22,567 nt of DNA from CAJQHK01 sp038142525. GTDB lineage: Bacteria; Pseudomonadota; Alphaproteobacteria; Rickettsiales; UBA1997. The stretch's first letter is position 1, and the number at the start of each line of letters is the position of its first letter. The notes under the pieces were generated by a model. The model was not told where the DNA came from, searched no databases, and saw only the letters and a list, made by a program, of their open reading frames with translations. The position numbers were made by a program, and so were the translations under genes. Location: contig JAYQKE010000018.1 of the NCBI GenBank assembly GCA_038142525.1, forward strand, positions 1 to 22,567. The letters are read 5' to 3'. This document shows positions 1 through 8,142 of this stretch, piece by piece.

Positions 1-609
1 TAAAGATTGCAATTATAATTATACAAAAGGCAGAAATTCTAAAGATAGATCAATAAAAAGATTTGCCCTGGAGTTGTACCTAGAGGGTCTAGGATTTAGA
101 TCTATAGGAAGAATTCTCAAGGTTAGTCATGTAAGTATCTTTAACTGGATCAAGCAATATGGTCAAAATCTTGATTTATTGCAAAATAGCCATGAAATAT
201 GCGTAACTGAGATAGATGAAATGCACAGCTATATTGGTTCAAAAAAACTCTGTCTGGATCTGGATTGCTGTTGATAGATATGCAAAAGAATTCATCAACT
301 TCGTTGTTGGCGACAGATCTACAAGAACTGGAAAAGAACTTTGGGAAGGAGTAAAAGACAGAGCTAAAGGCATTATAGCAACGGATTATTGGAAACCGTA
401 TGAGAAATTTGTTCCTAAGGATAAGCATATTCAATCCAAGGCACATACTTATACTATCGAGGGCTATAATAGCTTGTTCAGACACTTCTTGGCTAGAATG
501 AGAAGAAAGAGCAAATGCTACTCTAAATCAATAAAGATGCTTGAATATTCAGTAAAATTATTGATTTTAAAGAGAAATGGCTTATTATCTATTTTGGATT
601 AACAATGCC
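1..609 (+). mobile_element. IS1-family element, copy 1 (5' end outside window)
   Basis: This is the 3' part of an insertion sequence. Its right end at 598-609 reads ATTAACAATGCC, the reverse complement of the GGCATTGTTAAT found at the other end of copy 2 (15855-16620). Aligned with copy 2 and with the fragment at 15479, the window starts 157 bases into the element, so a complete copy would be about 766 bp, close to the 768 bp of IS1. It is nearly identical to copy 2, which indicates recent transposition. The visible differences include one base in a poly-A run and a short change near the 3' end. The target-site duplication cannot be checked because the left flank is missing. Confidence 0.9.
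2..602 (+). pseudogene. IS1-family DDE transposase, copy 1, 5'-partial, frameshifted
   Basis: The transposase catalyses cut-and-join of the IS ends. The visible part has the end of the N-terminal zinc-finger region, a helix-turn-helix (VSHVSIFNWIKQYG), then the DDE core: first Asp in TEIDEMH, second in IATDYW, and Glu in IEGYNSLFRHFLAR, closely resembling IS1 InsB. The frame that starts outside the window stops at 272-274. The rest continues in another frame from about 241 to 602. The switch lies at a run of seven A (241-247) just after the first catalytic Asp; six or nine A would keep one frame. The protein could be restored by slippage on this run, or the copy may be dead, or the run length may be misread. 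Confidence 0.85.
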
Positions 610-825
610 TAAATATTGTACTATATCCATTAATTTTTCTAAAAATTAGAGCCTATAATAGAAGCTATACGTGTCAACTTAAGCAAAATAATAAACTAAA
701 TTTAACAAAATAAAGAGTTAAAATAGACTAATAATCAAGTTCCAATTTGGGATAAATATATTCCATTTTCCTTAATATTTTGAATAGCTAGTATAGTAAT
801 TCTAGACTTTAAAAAGACTTTTAAT

Positions 826-1935
826 TTACTCTAATACAACATAATAAACTTGTTCGGAGCCCTTTCCTCTTTCAATAAAAACACCATTATCTTGTAAATA
901 TTCGATTAAATCCATCTCGGCTTTTGGTTTGATAGTAAGTTTTATTAAATCTGCGGATATGGATATAATTTTAAATTCAATCTCTTTTATTTTTTCAAGC
1001 TTTCTTCTAAAAATAACCCAATCTTTTAAAGATGAGGGTAAAATATCTACATCAATATTTTTACTATCTTTCTTCTTTTTATATTCCTTGTTATTATTGC
1101 TTGATAAATCCTTTTGATCTAAATATTCGATAATTTTTTGAGCAATAATATTATATAATCTATCTTCCTTGATATCATTGATATTAACAAAACTAAGTTT
1201 AATTTTTTTCTTAGTGAATTGTTTAACCATAACAATATTAATGGTTGCATTATTTTCTAGATGATCGAGATAAATATCTATAAAAACTGCTATTTTAGAA
1301 TCATATTTTTTAAAATATCTTTAACATCGGTATATTTGGCTTTGATGGGATTGGTTGATTTTAATATAGATATATCATCTATATCGCCTCTTCGCTATTT
1401 TAATATTTTTTAATTCCTTTGCCGACAATAAAGATCTCCAAGCATTAAACCATTTATTATTCTTATGCCATAATTTTGGTTCTTTATTTTTGATTTCGAT
1501 AGGAAATATTAGATATTTTTTATTTGCTTCAAGATTAATAAAATTTCCACCATCTTTACTCTCCAGTAAATGATCTATATAGTCTTTTGAGAATTCTATA
1601 TTGAATGAGGCTTTATACCAATTATTGGCAATTTTTTCATTAGATACTGTTTTAGCCTGAATTGATTCTTCTAATTGTTCATCATCAATATTGCTGGCAA
1701 AAGATTCATTAACAGATAATTTTTTAAGCGACCTTATAAAGGCTTGTCTATTAGCATTAATATTAGCCAACTCTCTAGCTTTACTTGCAGAGTTTGACTC
1801 TTCACTTACAATAATGTCAGTAATTAGATATTTAGAATTATTGGCCAAAGAAGGAAGGGCAATAAAGAAAGTTAGAAAAAGAAAAATTCCAAACTTCAGG
1901 ATTATTTTTTGTAAAAAAAGGCCCTTATTGATCAT
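826..1935 (-). pseudogene. DUF2066 domain protein, exported, two frameshifts
   Basis: A protein of about 369 aa when two single-base shifts are corrected. The N-terminus is a clear signal peptide (Lys-rich start, hydrophobic stretch FGIFLFLTFFIALPSLA), so the product is probably periplasmic. The segment SKARELANINANRQAFIRSL and the later LWHKNNKWFNAWRSL fit the DUF2066 family, whose function is unknown. One shift is near 1385-1391 (one base extra), the other at a T6 run on the plus strand (1306-1311), where seven would restore the frame. The shifts cancel in length. The gene starts five bases after the lysC stop on the same strand, so the two are likely cotranscribed. Family assignment is from motif memory and moderately sure. 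Confidence 0.7.
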
Positions 1936-1940
1936 GTTTA

Positions 1941-3179
1941 TTATTTTTCTAATTCAAAAGCTTTATGCAACGCTTTTATTATTTTGTCTCCATCGGCCTT
2001 TTTAATTAAAATAGATATTTTAATTTCAGAGGTAGAAATTAGGGAGATATTAATTCCTTCATCAGCTAGAGTTTTAAACATAGTGTGTGCTATACCAGCA
2101 TTGCTAATCATGCCAACACCAATAACAGAAATTTTAGAAATATCATCATCTATCAACATTTTTTGATATCCAAGCAATTCTTTATTTTTTTCTAAAGCAA
2201 TTTTAGTGCGATTTAAGTCATCAACATTAACGGTAAAGGTAATATTAACATTTGCATTATCCTGACTAATATTTTGTACAATCATATCAGTATTTATGCC
2301 TTGGCAAACAATGGCACCAAAAATATTAGCAGATAGGCCTGGACTATCTGGCATTTCGCTTAAAGTAATTCTTGCTTCATTTTTACTTTGACTAATACCC
2401 GTTATAAGTCTTTTTTCCATAATATCATTATTGTTAATTAAAATTGTACCAGAAGTTGCAGTTTTTTCTTTGAAAGTTGATAAGACCCTAACTTTTACAT
2501 TGTGATTCATGGCCATTACCACGCAACGAGTCTGTAATACTTTAGAGCCACTAAAAGCCATTTCAAGCATTTCTTCATAAGAAATTTTATCAATTTTTTG
2601 GCATCTCTAGTAATTCTAGGATCGGTGGTAAAAACGCCGTCAACATCGGTGTAAATCTCACAAATTTCAGCCTGAACAGCGTGCGGCAAGTGCAACCGCC
2701 GTTGTGTCTGAACCTCCACGACCCAAAGTTGTAACACGGCCCGTTTTGCTGTTAATACCCTGAAACCCTGCAATAACCACTACATCCTTATCCTGCAATT
2801 CTTTTAATAAGATATCTTTATTGATAGACTCAATCCTAGCTTTTGAGTGGATATTGTCGGTTTTCATTTCAATCTGCCAACCAGAAAATGATCTAGATTT
2901 GTAGCCTAGTTTTTGCAATTCTAAAGCTAAAAGGCCAGAAGTGATTTGTTCGCCACTAGAAATGACGGAATCATATTCGGCAAGTTCCTCATTATTTTTT
3001 AGATCAGATACTTCATTACAATAGCCAACCAATTGGTTTGTAACTCCTGACATAGCCGAAACCACGACGATTACTTTATTCTTCTTCTCTATTTCTGCTA
3101 CAACTTTTTGTGCAACATTTTGAATTTTGGCAATATTACCAACCGAAGTTCCGCCAAATTTTTGAACAATTAAACTCAT
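1941..3179 (-). pseudogene. lysC: Aspartate kinase, two compensating frameshifts
   Basis: Aspartokinase phosphorylates aspartate as the first step towards lysine, threonine, methionine and diaminopimelate. The N-terminus MSLIVQKFGGTSVGN carries the kinase nucleotide motif. VTTLGRGGSDTTAVALAA and YTDVDGVFTTDPRI are characteristic of the amino-acid kinase fold. The C-terminal third holds two ACT domains, the usual feedback site. Corrected length is 412 aa, normal for the family. Shift 1 is one extra base near 2679-2685, and shift 2 is a six-base run at 2594-2599 where seven is expected. No other defect is visible, so the gene may be intact in the organism. A 444-base gene-free region lies upstream. 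Confidence 0.9.
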
Positions 3180-3232
3180 AGAATATTATTAATATTAACT
3201 CCAGTCACAAACTAGTTGCTTGCTTTAACAAT

Positions 3233-3280
3233 AAGATTTTTAATTTAAATTATCCTAAAAAATCTTAGTTTATCAGGATA
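3233..3280 (-). promoter_or_regulatory. Two mutually exclusive hairpins in the lysC leader
   Basis: Upstream of lysC, the arms AAGATTTTT (3233-3241) and AAAAATCTT (3258-3266) can pair. The arms TATCCT (3251-3256) and AGGATA (3275-3280) can pair instead. The two hairpins overlap, so only one can form. I see no leader peptide, no uridine tract and no recognisable lysine riboswitch core. A regulatory role is only a possibility, because short A/T-rich repeats are common by chance in such a genome. Confidence 0.25.
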
Positions 3281-3409
3281 TAAATTAACTTTTTTAGGTT
3301 AAAATTAAATTGAAAATATTGCAGTTAAAATAGTGATTAGTTTATGACTGAGTTAATAATTACCTAGTAAACATAAATAATAGGATTTAAAATTCAATAT
3401 CCAATCAAA

Positions 3410-3592
3410 TATAGGAATCTCTGAAAAACTAAAAATTGGAATTTTTAGATCATTTTTTTAGCAAAAATTGTGTTTCTTTTTTGGCACAATATGCTCATAT
3501 TGCGCCAAAAAGAAACACATTTTTGCTAAAAAAAGGGGTCAAAAAGGTCAATTTTACTAAATACATATTTTAGTTTTTCAGAGATTCCTATA
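3410..3592. mobile_element. MITE-like element with 25-bp perfect terminal inverted repeats
   Basis: The ends 3410-3434 and 3568-3592 are perfect 25-bp inverted repeats (outer part TATAGGAATCTCTG). The element is 183 bp and encodes nothing. The outermost TA bases could be a TA target duplication, as made by IS630/Tc1-mariner and some IS5-group elements; that is inference. A very similar end, GGAACCTCTGAAAAAC, begins at 15679 next to the truncated IS1 copy, suggesting a family of related elements. It lies between the divergent genes lysC and holA, so it may supply or separate their promoters. Confidence 0.7.
3453..3534. repeat. Long near-perfect palindrome inside the MITE
   Basis: The left arm 3453-3493 and right arm 3496-3534 form a stem of about 39-41 bp with a two-base loop. 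They differ by one A/G change, one extra T after GCAAAAA and one extra T in the run before GGC. An RNA from either strand would fold into a long hairpin, and the DNA could extrude a cruciform. The arm differences are mostly run-length differences, like the frameshifts elsewhere in the window. Confidence 0.8.
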
Positions 3593-3623
3593 GAGAGAAG
3601 TAACTTTTATTGATATTGTTAAA

Positions 3624-4655
3624 ATGAAAATAGCGCCATTTAAAATAGATGAATTTATCAAAAATATTGATCAAAATAATGATATTTCTGCTGTTCTTAT
3701 TTACGGTCCAGAATCTGGCCTAATATCTATTAGGGAAAAGGAAATTGCTAAAAAAATTACCTCCGATATTTTTGACCCATTTGCAGTTAGCGATATTTCC
3801 ATAAAGCAAATTGAAGAAAATGGTAATATTTTATTTGATGAGTTTTTTTCAGTCTCGATGTTTTCTGGGCAAAAATTAATTAAAATTAATCCAGCAAGCA
3901 ATAAAATTACCAAAAATCTTAAAGCCTTATTTGAAGTTGATTCAAAAAGTGATAATTTTATTTTGATTGTCGCAGGAGAGCTTGACACATCTTCTTCTCT
4001 AAGAAAATTTGCCGAAAAACATCCAAAAATTGCCGCAATTGCTTGTTATGAAGATAATATTGCTACAATTTCTAACATAGTTAGGGCGGAATTCGCCAAA
4101 AATAATATTAAAATTGAGCCGGGCATAATAGAATTTATTAATAGCAAATTTGGTAAAAATCGTCTAATTATTCTTAATGAAATTAATAAAATAATTACCT
4201 ATTTGGGTGAAGGAAAAAATTTAACTTTAGAAATTGTTCAAAATTTACTTTCTGATATTTCAGAGGTTTCAATCAATGAATTTGTTAATAATTTTGTCTC
4301 TCTAGATCTTAAAAAATCCATGATAATTTTAGAGCAAATTTATTATCAAAAAATTAGCCCAATTGTTATTATTCGTTATTTACAAAATTACTTTTTTAAA
4401 TTGTACAAGATAGCGACAAGCATTACTAACGGTAGTAATTTAGAGGTGGAAATGAAATCTCAAAGAATATTTTTTAAAGATCAGGCTTTTTTTAGAAAAC
4501 ATCATCAAATTTGGCAGATAAAATCCATTGAACAGATCTTAATGAAATTACAAGAATTAGAAATAAAATGTAAAAAAGATTACGATAATTGCCAAAATAT
4601 TTTTAATTCTTTTATAAATATGGCCTGCATAATGAAAAAATCTGGTAAAATCTGA
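3624..4655 (+). CDS. holA: DNA polymerase III, delta subunit
   Basis: A 343-aa protein, the normal length for HolA, the clamp-loader subunit that opens the beta sliding clamp. The family is recognised from the start (MKIAPFKIDEFIKNI), the region VLIYGPESGLISIREKEIAKKI with a P-loop-like but degenerate site, and the C-terminal helical domain around LKKSMIILEQIYYQKISPIVIIRYLQNYFFKLY. The reading frame is complete and includes several poly-A runs of up to seven bases without a frameshift, unlike many neighbours. The ATG follows TTGTTAAA, a start context also seen in other genes here. It is convergent with pabA/trpG, the stop codons being 15 bases apart, and I see no clear terminator between them. 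Confidence 0.88.
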   Translation: MKIAPFKIDEFIKNIDQNNDISAVLIYGPESGLISIREKEIAKKITSDIFDPFAVSDISIKQIEENGNILFDEFFSVSMFSGQKLIKINPASNKITKNLKALFEVDSKSDNFILIVAGELDTSSSLRKFAEKHPKIAAIACYEDNIATISNIVRAEFAKNNIKIEPGIIEFINSKFGKNRLIILNEINKIITYLGEGKNLTLEIVQNLLSDISEVSINEFVNNFVSLDLKKSMIILEQIYYQKISPIVIIRYLQNYFFKLYKIATSITNGSNLEVEMKSQRIFFKDQAFFRKHHQIWQIKSIEQILMKLQELEIKCKKDYDNCQNIFNSFINMACIMKKSGKI

Positions 4656-4670
4656 TTTTCATTAATTAGC

Positions 4671-5237
4671 TTAAATTTTAAAAAAATTCTCTATTAATTG
4701 ATGGCCATATTCAGAAGCAATTGATTCTGGGTGAAATTGTACGCCGTGAATATTAAGATTTTTATGCCTAATTCCCATAATTACACCATCGTCACTAGTA
4801 GCGGTAATTTCCAATTCTTTAGGTAGGCTTTCCTTTTCAATAATTAAAGAATGATATCGGGTTGCTTTAAAAGGTGAAGGAATATCTTTAAAAACACTTT
4901 TATTATTATGGTTAATATTGCTAATTTTGCCATGCATTGGCAAATTTTTAATAATCTTTCCTCCAAAATATTGCCCAATTACTTGATGACCAAGACACAC
5001 CCCTAAAATTGGTAATTTTTCCTTAAATTTATCAATAACATCTAGGCAAATACCAGCTTCATTGGGACTACAAGGGCCGGGAGAAATCACCAGTGAGCTA
5101 AGATTCATTTTTGCAATTTCCTCAATAGTTATTTTATCATTTCTAATAACTTCAATATTCTCACTGGTCACTTTAGCCATATAGTGATAAAGATTGTAAG
5201 TGAAGCTGTCATAATTATCGATTAAAAGAATAGTCAT
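4671..5237 (-). CDS. pabA: Glutamine amidotransferase of aminodeoxychorismate or anthranilate synthase
   Basis: A class I glutamine amidotransferase of 188 aa that releases ammonia from glutamine for the chorismate-using partner (PabB for folate, or TrpE for tryptophan). The start MTILLIDNYDSFTYNL is typical and places the ATG at 5235-5237, ten codons inside the longest open frame. The oxyanion motif SPGPCSPNEAG, the nucleophile in GVCLGHQVIG, and the His-Glu pair in GVQFHPESIAS are all present. PabA and TrpG are hard to tell apart by sequence, and no pabB or trpE is in the window, so the symbol is tentative. It lies 59 bases downstream of bioF and may be cotranscribed with it. Confidence 0.85.
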   Translation of the reverse strand: MTILLIDNYDSFTYNLYHYMAKVTSENIEVIRNDKITIEEIAKMNLSSLVISPGPCSPNEAGICLDVIDKFKEKLPILGVCLGHQVIGQYFGGKIIKNLPMHGKISNINHNNKSVFKDIPSPFKATRYHSLIIEKESLPKELEITATSDDGVIMGIRHKNLNIHGVQFHPESIASEYGHQLIENFFKI

Positions 5238-5296
5238 AAATAGTAAAAATTCCCCAAGGGAAGTCAAAATTTTCTTGAAAATCTTGATGGGGGTTG

Positions 5297-6418
5297 TTAT
5301 TTCATAAATAGATTCAAATTTTCTGCCAGCAATTTTAAATCATCCTTTTTATGGCCAGCGCTTACGGTGATTCTAAGTCTTGATTTTCCAATTGCAACAG
5401 TTGGCGGACGAATGGCCGAAATCAAAAAACCTTTTTCTTTTAATTTTTCTGCAATTTTTAAAGTTTTTAAAGCATCGCTAATAATTATGGCAATAATTGC
5501 TGATTGTGGATTTTTAATTTGCATCAATTGACAAAAATATTCAATATTTTGCCATAATTTTTTAGTCAAATTACCTGCCTCTATTTTTTCTAAAGCCTTA
5601 AAATTACCAGCAAGAATTGCTGGTGGCAGGGCTGTGGAATAAATTGCCGATTTACTAAAATTTCTTAGATAATCAATTATTTCTTGCTTGGCAACAACAT
5701 AGCCTCCATAGCCAGCGACAGCCTTAGAAAATGTACCAATTTTTAAATGTAAATCATAATCTGAATATTTTTGATTTATCACTCCCAGCCCATGAGCATT
5801 GTCGCTTAAAAGAAAAGCGTCATATTTTTTAGCAATAGCAATTATCTGATTTATCTTACCTAAATCACCATCCATGGAAAAAACTGTTTCAGTAATGATC
5901 AGACATTTTTGCTGATTTTGTCTATGTTTTTTTAGTAAATTTTCTAAAGATTCTAAATTATTATGAGCAAAGCGAAAGAATTTTGCGCCTGATAATTGTC
6001 CGCCTTCAATCAGGCAAGAATGCGATAATTTATCAGCAAGAATCAGATCATTTTTATCGCAAAGAGCGGGAATAACACCAATATTTGCTAAATAACCACT
6101 ACCAAAAATCATGGCAACATCCTTGTGATTAATTTTAGCAATTTTTTGTTCTAATTTTTGATAAAGATCATTATCTCCATAAATATATCGTGAAGATAGT
6201 CCGCCATTTCCATATTCTAAAATTGCCTCTCGCTCCGCCTTAGAAATATCTGGATCAAAGCCCAAAGATAAATAGTCATTAGAGCAAAAAGAAAGATATT
6301 TTTTGCCATCAATGGTTACTTTATGATTTGGCAAATTTTGGGAGGATATTAATTTTCTCTTTAGATTTTGTTTTTCTAATTTATCTAATTTTTGGGCTAA
6401 TTTCTGTAATTGTGTCAT
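5297..6418 (-). CDS. bioF: 8-amino-7-oxononanoate synthase
   Basis: A 373-aa PLP enzyme of the alpha-oxoamine synthase family. BioF condenses alanine with pimeloyl-ACP or -CoA in biotin synthesis. Visible motifs are YLSFCSNDYLSLG, GNGGLSSRYIYGDN, the cofactor-binding SDNAHGLG (Asp and His spaced as usual, with Asn in place of the common second Asp), and TFSKAVAGYGGYV with the Schiff-base lysine. The C-terminal domain ends in RPPTVAIGKSRLRITVSAGH. The gene is intact. No other bio gene is present, so related family members such as 5-aminolevulinate synthase or Kbl must be considered, but the motifs and length favour BioF. It diverges from the cys operon across a 132-base spacer. Confidence 0.85.
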   Translation of the reverse strand: MTQLQKLAQKLDKLEKQNLKRKLISSQNLPNHKVTIDGKKYLSFCSNDYLSLGFDPDISKAEREAILEYGNGGLSSRYIYGDNDLYQKLEQKIAKINHKDVAMIFGSGYLANIGVIPALCDKNDLILADKLSHSCLIEGGQLSGAKFFRFAHNNLESLENLLKKHRQNQQKCLIITETVFSMDGDLGKINQIIAIAKKYDAFLLSDNAHGLGVINQKYSDYDLHLKIGTFSKAVAGYGGYVVAKQEIIDYLRNFSKSAIYSTALPPAILAGNFKALEKIEAGNLTKKLWQNIEYFCQLMQIKNPQSAIIAIIISDALKTLKIAEKLKEKGFLISAIRPPTVAIGKSRLRITVSAGHKKDDLKLLAENLNLFMK

Positions 6419-6479
6419 AATACCATTTTAAAAACTCGGAAAAACAATAAGGCATTTTGTTGAGGCAAAATATAATTAT

Positions 6480-6509
6480 TTGACTTTTAAATATTTCGCT
6501 TTTAATAAT
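6480..6509 (+). promoter_or_regulatory. Candidate sigma-70 promoter of the cys operon
   Basis: TTGACT at 6480-6485 resembles a -35 box and AATAAT at 6504-6509 a -10 box, with an 18-base spacer. Transcription would start near 6516, giving about 35 bases before the leader ATG. It faces the leader and cysG and diverges from bioF. In such AT-rich DNA a chance match is possible. Confidence 0.45.
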
Positions 6510-6544
6510 TATTTCATCCTATCAATTAGGCTAAATTTAATTTT

Positions 6545-6566
6545 TTAAAAATGAAAGAGGATATTA
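6545..6566 (+). repeat. 22-bp repeat at the leader start, copy A
   Basis: Twenty-two bases around the leader ATG, from TTAAAAATG to the first bases of codon 6, recur exactly at 15313-15334 just past the end of the operon. The repeat includes a purine-rich GAAAGAGGA stretch. TTAAAAATG is also the start context of cysI and cysD, but those matches are shorter. Confidence 0.8.
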
Positions 6567-6664
6567 ATCATTTCAATAAATCGGTTTCTAGCAATATTGC
6601 TAATTCTTCAAACCCTTCTGCCTGCACCTCTTTTTTCTGTTGTTGTTGCTGTTGTTGCAACTAG
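6551..6664 (+). CDS. Polycysteine leader peptide upstream of the cys operon
   Basis: A 37-codon ORF beginning MKEDINHFNK. Codon 25 is Cys. After TSFF come seven consecutive cysteine codons (TGT and TGC mixed, 6638-6658), one Asn codon and TAG. It lies 75 bases upstream of cysG, the first gene of a cysteine operon, and is followed by a terminator-like hairpin. A run of codons for the end product of the operon in a short leader ORF is the hallmark of ribosome-stalling attenuation, as in the his and trp leaders. Polycysteine leader ORFs controlling cysteine genes are known in mycobacteria. The ATG sits in TTAAAAATG, shared with cysI and cysD; no good Shine-Dalgarno is seen. Translation and function are inferred. 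Confidence 0.75.
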   Translation: MKEDINHFNKSVSSNIANSSNPSACTSFFCCCCCCCN

Positions 6665-6669
6665 CTCTT

Positions 6670-6720
6670 GTCCTTTCCGGACTTTTTTCACTTTATTTTT
6701 TGAACTTTTCTAAAAAGTTC
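6670..6720 (+). promoter_or_regulatory. Candidate antiterminator and alternative folds of the attenuator
   Basis: Three overlapping pairings can be drawn after the leader stop. GTCC (6670-6673) pairs with GGAC (6679-6682). GGACTTTTT (6679-6687) pairs with AAAAAGTTC (6712-6720), with one G-U pair. GAACTTTT (6702-6709) pairs with AAAAGTTC (6713-6720), the terminator. A ribosome held on the last cysteine codons could cover 6670-6673, free 6679-6687 to pair with the terminator's right arm, and allow readthrough. Pairings were found by eye and energies not computed. Confidence 0.5.
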
Positions 6721-6735
6721 TAGGTTTTTATTTTA
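6702..6735 (+). terminator. Attenuator terminator hairpin before cysG
   Basis: Perfect 8-bp stem GAACTTTT / AAAAGTTC with a three-base CTA loop, followed by TAGG and then TTTTTATTTT. It lies between the polycysteine leader and the cysG ATG at 6740. The stem is AT-rich and the T tract starts four bases after it, so it may be a weak terminator. Its position argues for conditional termination rather than the end of a unit. Confidence 0.6.
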
Positions 6736-6739
6736 CATA

Positions 6740-8142
6740 ATGAGTTTTTTACCAGTCTTTTTTGGACTGGAGCAAAAATCCGTCCTAATTATTGGGGGAG
6801 GAAAAATTGCTTTAGCCAAATTAGAAACAATTTTTGAATATACAGATAATATTACTGTAATTTCTGATAATTTTGACCATGAATTATTAGATTTTACTAA
6901 GGAAAGCAATATTAACATCATTACAGATAAATATGATAAAAAATATTTATCTAATTTTGATCTTATTATTGCTACAACCAATAATAACAACTTGAATAAG
7001 CAAATTTCTCAAGATGCCAGAAATTTACAAAAAATAGTTAATATTGTTGATAATGCTGATATTTCTGATTTTATTTTTGGATCAATTGTTAAACGGGATG
7101 ATCTTAATATTACTATTGGCAGTGGTGGCTTATCACCAGTTTTAACTAGAATTATTAAACAGAAAATAGAAAAAATCCTACCAGAAAATATCCATGATCT
7201 AAATGATTTTATAAGAAAAAATCGTCAAAAAGTTAAAAATAAATTAACAAATATTCAGTCTCGTAGATTATTTTGGCAAGAGGTTTTTGAAGGAAATATA
7301 GCGCAAGAGGTTTTGAATGGTAATTTTATCAAGGCACAAGATTTATTTGATCAAAAATTATTTAATAAAAATAATAAGGCAGAATCTGCACTTTACCTTA
7401 TTGGCGCTGGTGCTGGAGATCCAGAATTATTAACTTTAAAAGCAGTTAAATTATTATCTAAGGCGGATATTGTTCTTTATGATCGTTTGGTTTCTGATGG
7501 GGTTTTAGATTTCGCCAGAAAAGATGCCCTTAAAATTCATATTGGCAAAAGAAAGGATTTTCATAAATATTCTCAAACAGAAATAAATCAACTAATAGAA
7601 AAATATCTTAAAGGGGGTAATATTGTAGTTCGTCTTAAAGGTGGCGATCCCACAATTTTTGCACATTTATTTGAAGAAATTGATATTGCTAAAAAATTAC
7701 ACACTTCTTACCAAATAGTTCGGGTATTAGCGCTGTTTCTGCCGCCGCTTCTTACAATTCTATTCCCTTAACTGCCAGAAATATTTCCAAGGGAGTTCGG
7801 ATCTTAACCCTTTATAAAACAGATTTAGAAAATACCAAATATTGGCAAGATTTAGCAAAATCAGATGATACTCTAGCATTTTACATGTCATCACAAAATG
7901 CTAAATTTATTGCCGATAGATTGATTGAGCATAATAAAAATCCTGAAACAAAAATAGCAGTTATCGAGCAGGCAAGTACTAAATATCAGCAAATTTACAT
8001 TTCTGATTTGAAGAATTTTCAGCAAAGGGCATTTAGATCACCATCTTTAATAATCATTGGTGATGTAGTGAAATTTGCTGAAAAATATAGCTATAATGAG
8101 CCAAAAGAGGAAAAAAATTATTTTAGAGAAATTTATGCTTAA
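6740..8142 (+). pseudogene. cysG: Siroheme synthase CysG, one frameshift
   Basis: A fused siroheme synthase, 467 aa after correction (E. coli CysG is 457). Residues about 1-205 are the NAD-dependent precorrin-2 dehydrogenase/ferrochelatase (VLIIGGGKIALAK; IGSGGLSPVLTR). From about 213 comes the uroporphyrinogen III methyltransferase (YLIGAGAGDPELLTLKAV; VVRLKGGDP). It supplies siroheme to CysI. The frame breaks at 7721-7724, where one base is missing in what should encode VPGIS, and resumes to 8142. Within the methyltransferase, the usual FGRGGEE is FAHLFEE and the usual TGH is TLY, so activity of this half is uncertain. It is the first structural gene after the attenuator and overlaps cysH by eight bases. 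Confidence 0.85.

Noticed and set aside
150..485. 111-codon open frame antisense to IS1 copy 1 (also seen at 15978-16235)
   Set aside because: It is the reverse-strand shadow of the transposase, and recurs only because the IS is repeated.
3410..3592. CRISPR-like repeat
   Set aside because: One inverted pair with a nested palindrome, no direct repeats with regular spacers and no cas genes.
3701..3988. 95-codon minus-strand frame inside holA
   Set aside because: Shadow of an intact, recognisable gene.
6638..6661. TGT/TGC run as a meaningless microsatellite
   Set aside because: It is in frame with an ATG, has mixed Cys codons, ends at a stop one codon later, and lies before a cysteine operon; chance is less likely than a leader peptide.
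6733..6990. 85-codon minus-strand frame over the start of cysG
   Set aside because: It overlaps a clearly recognised coding domain and has no family features.
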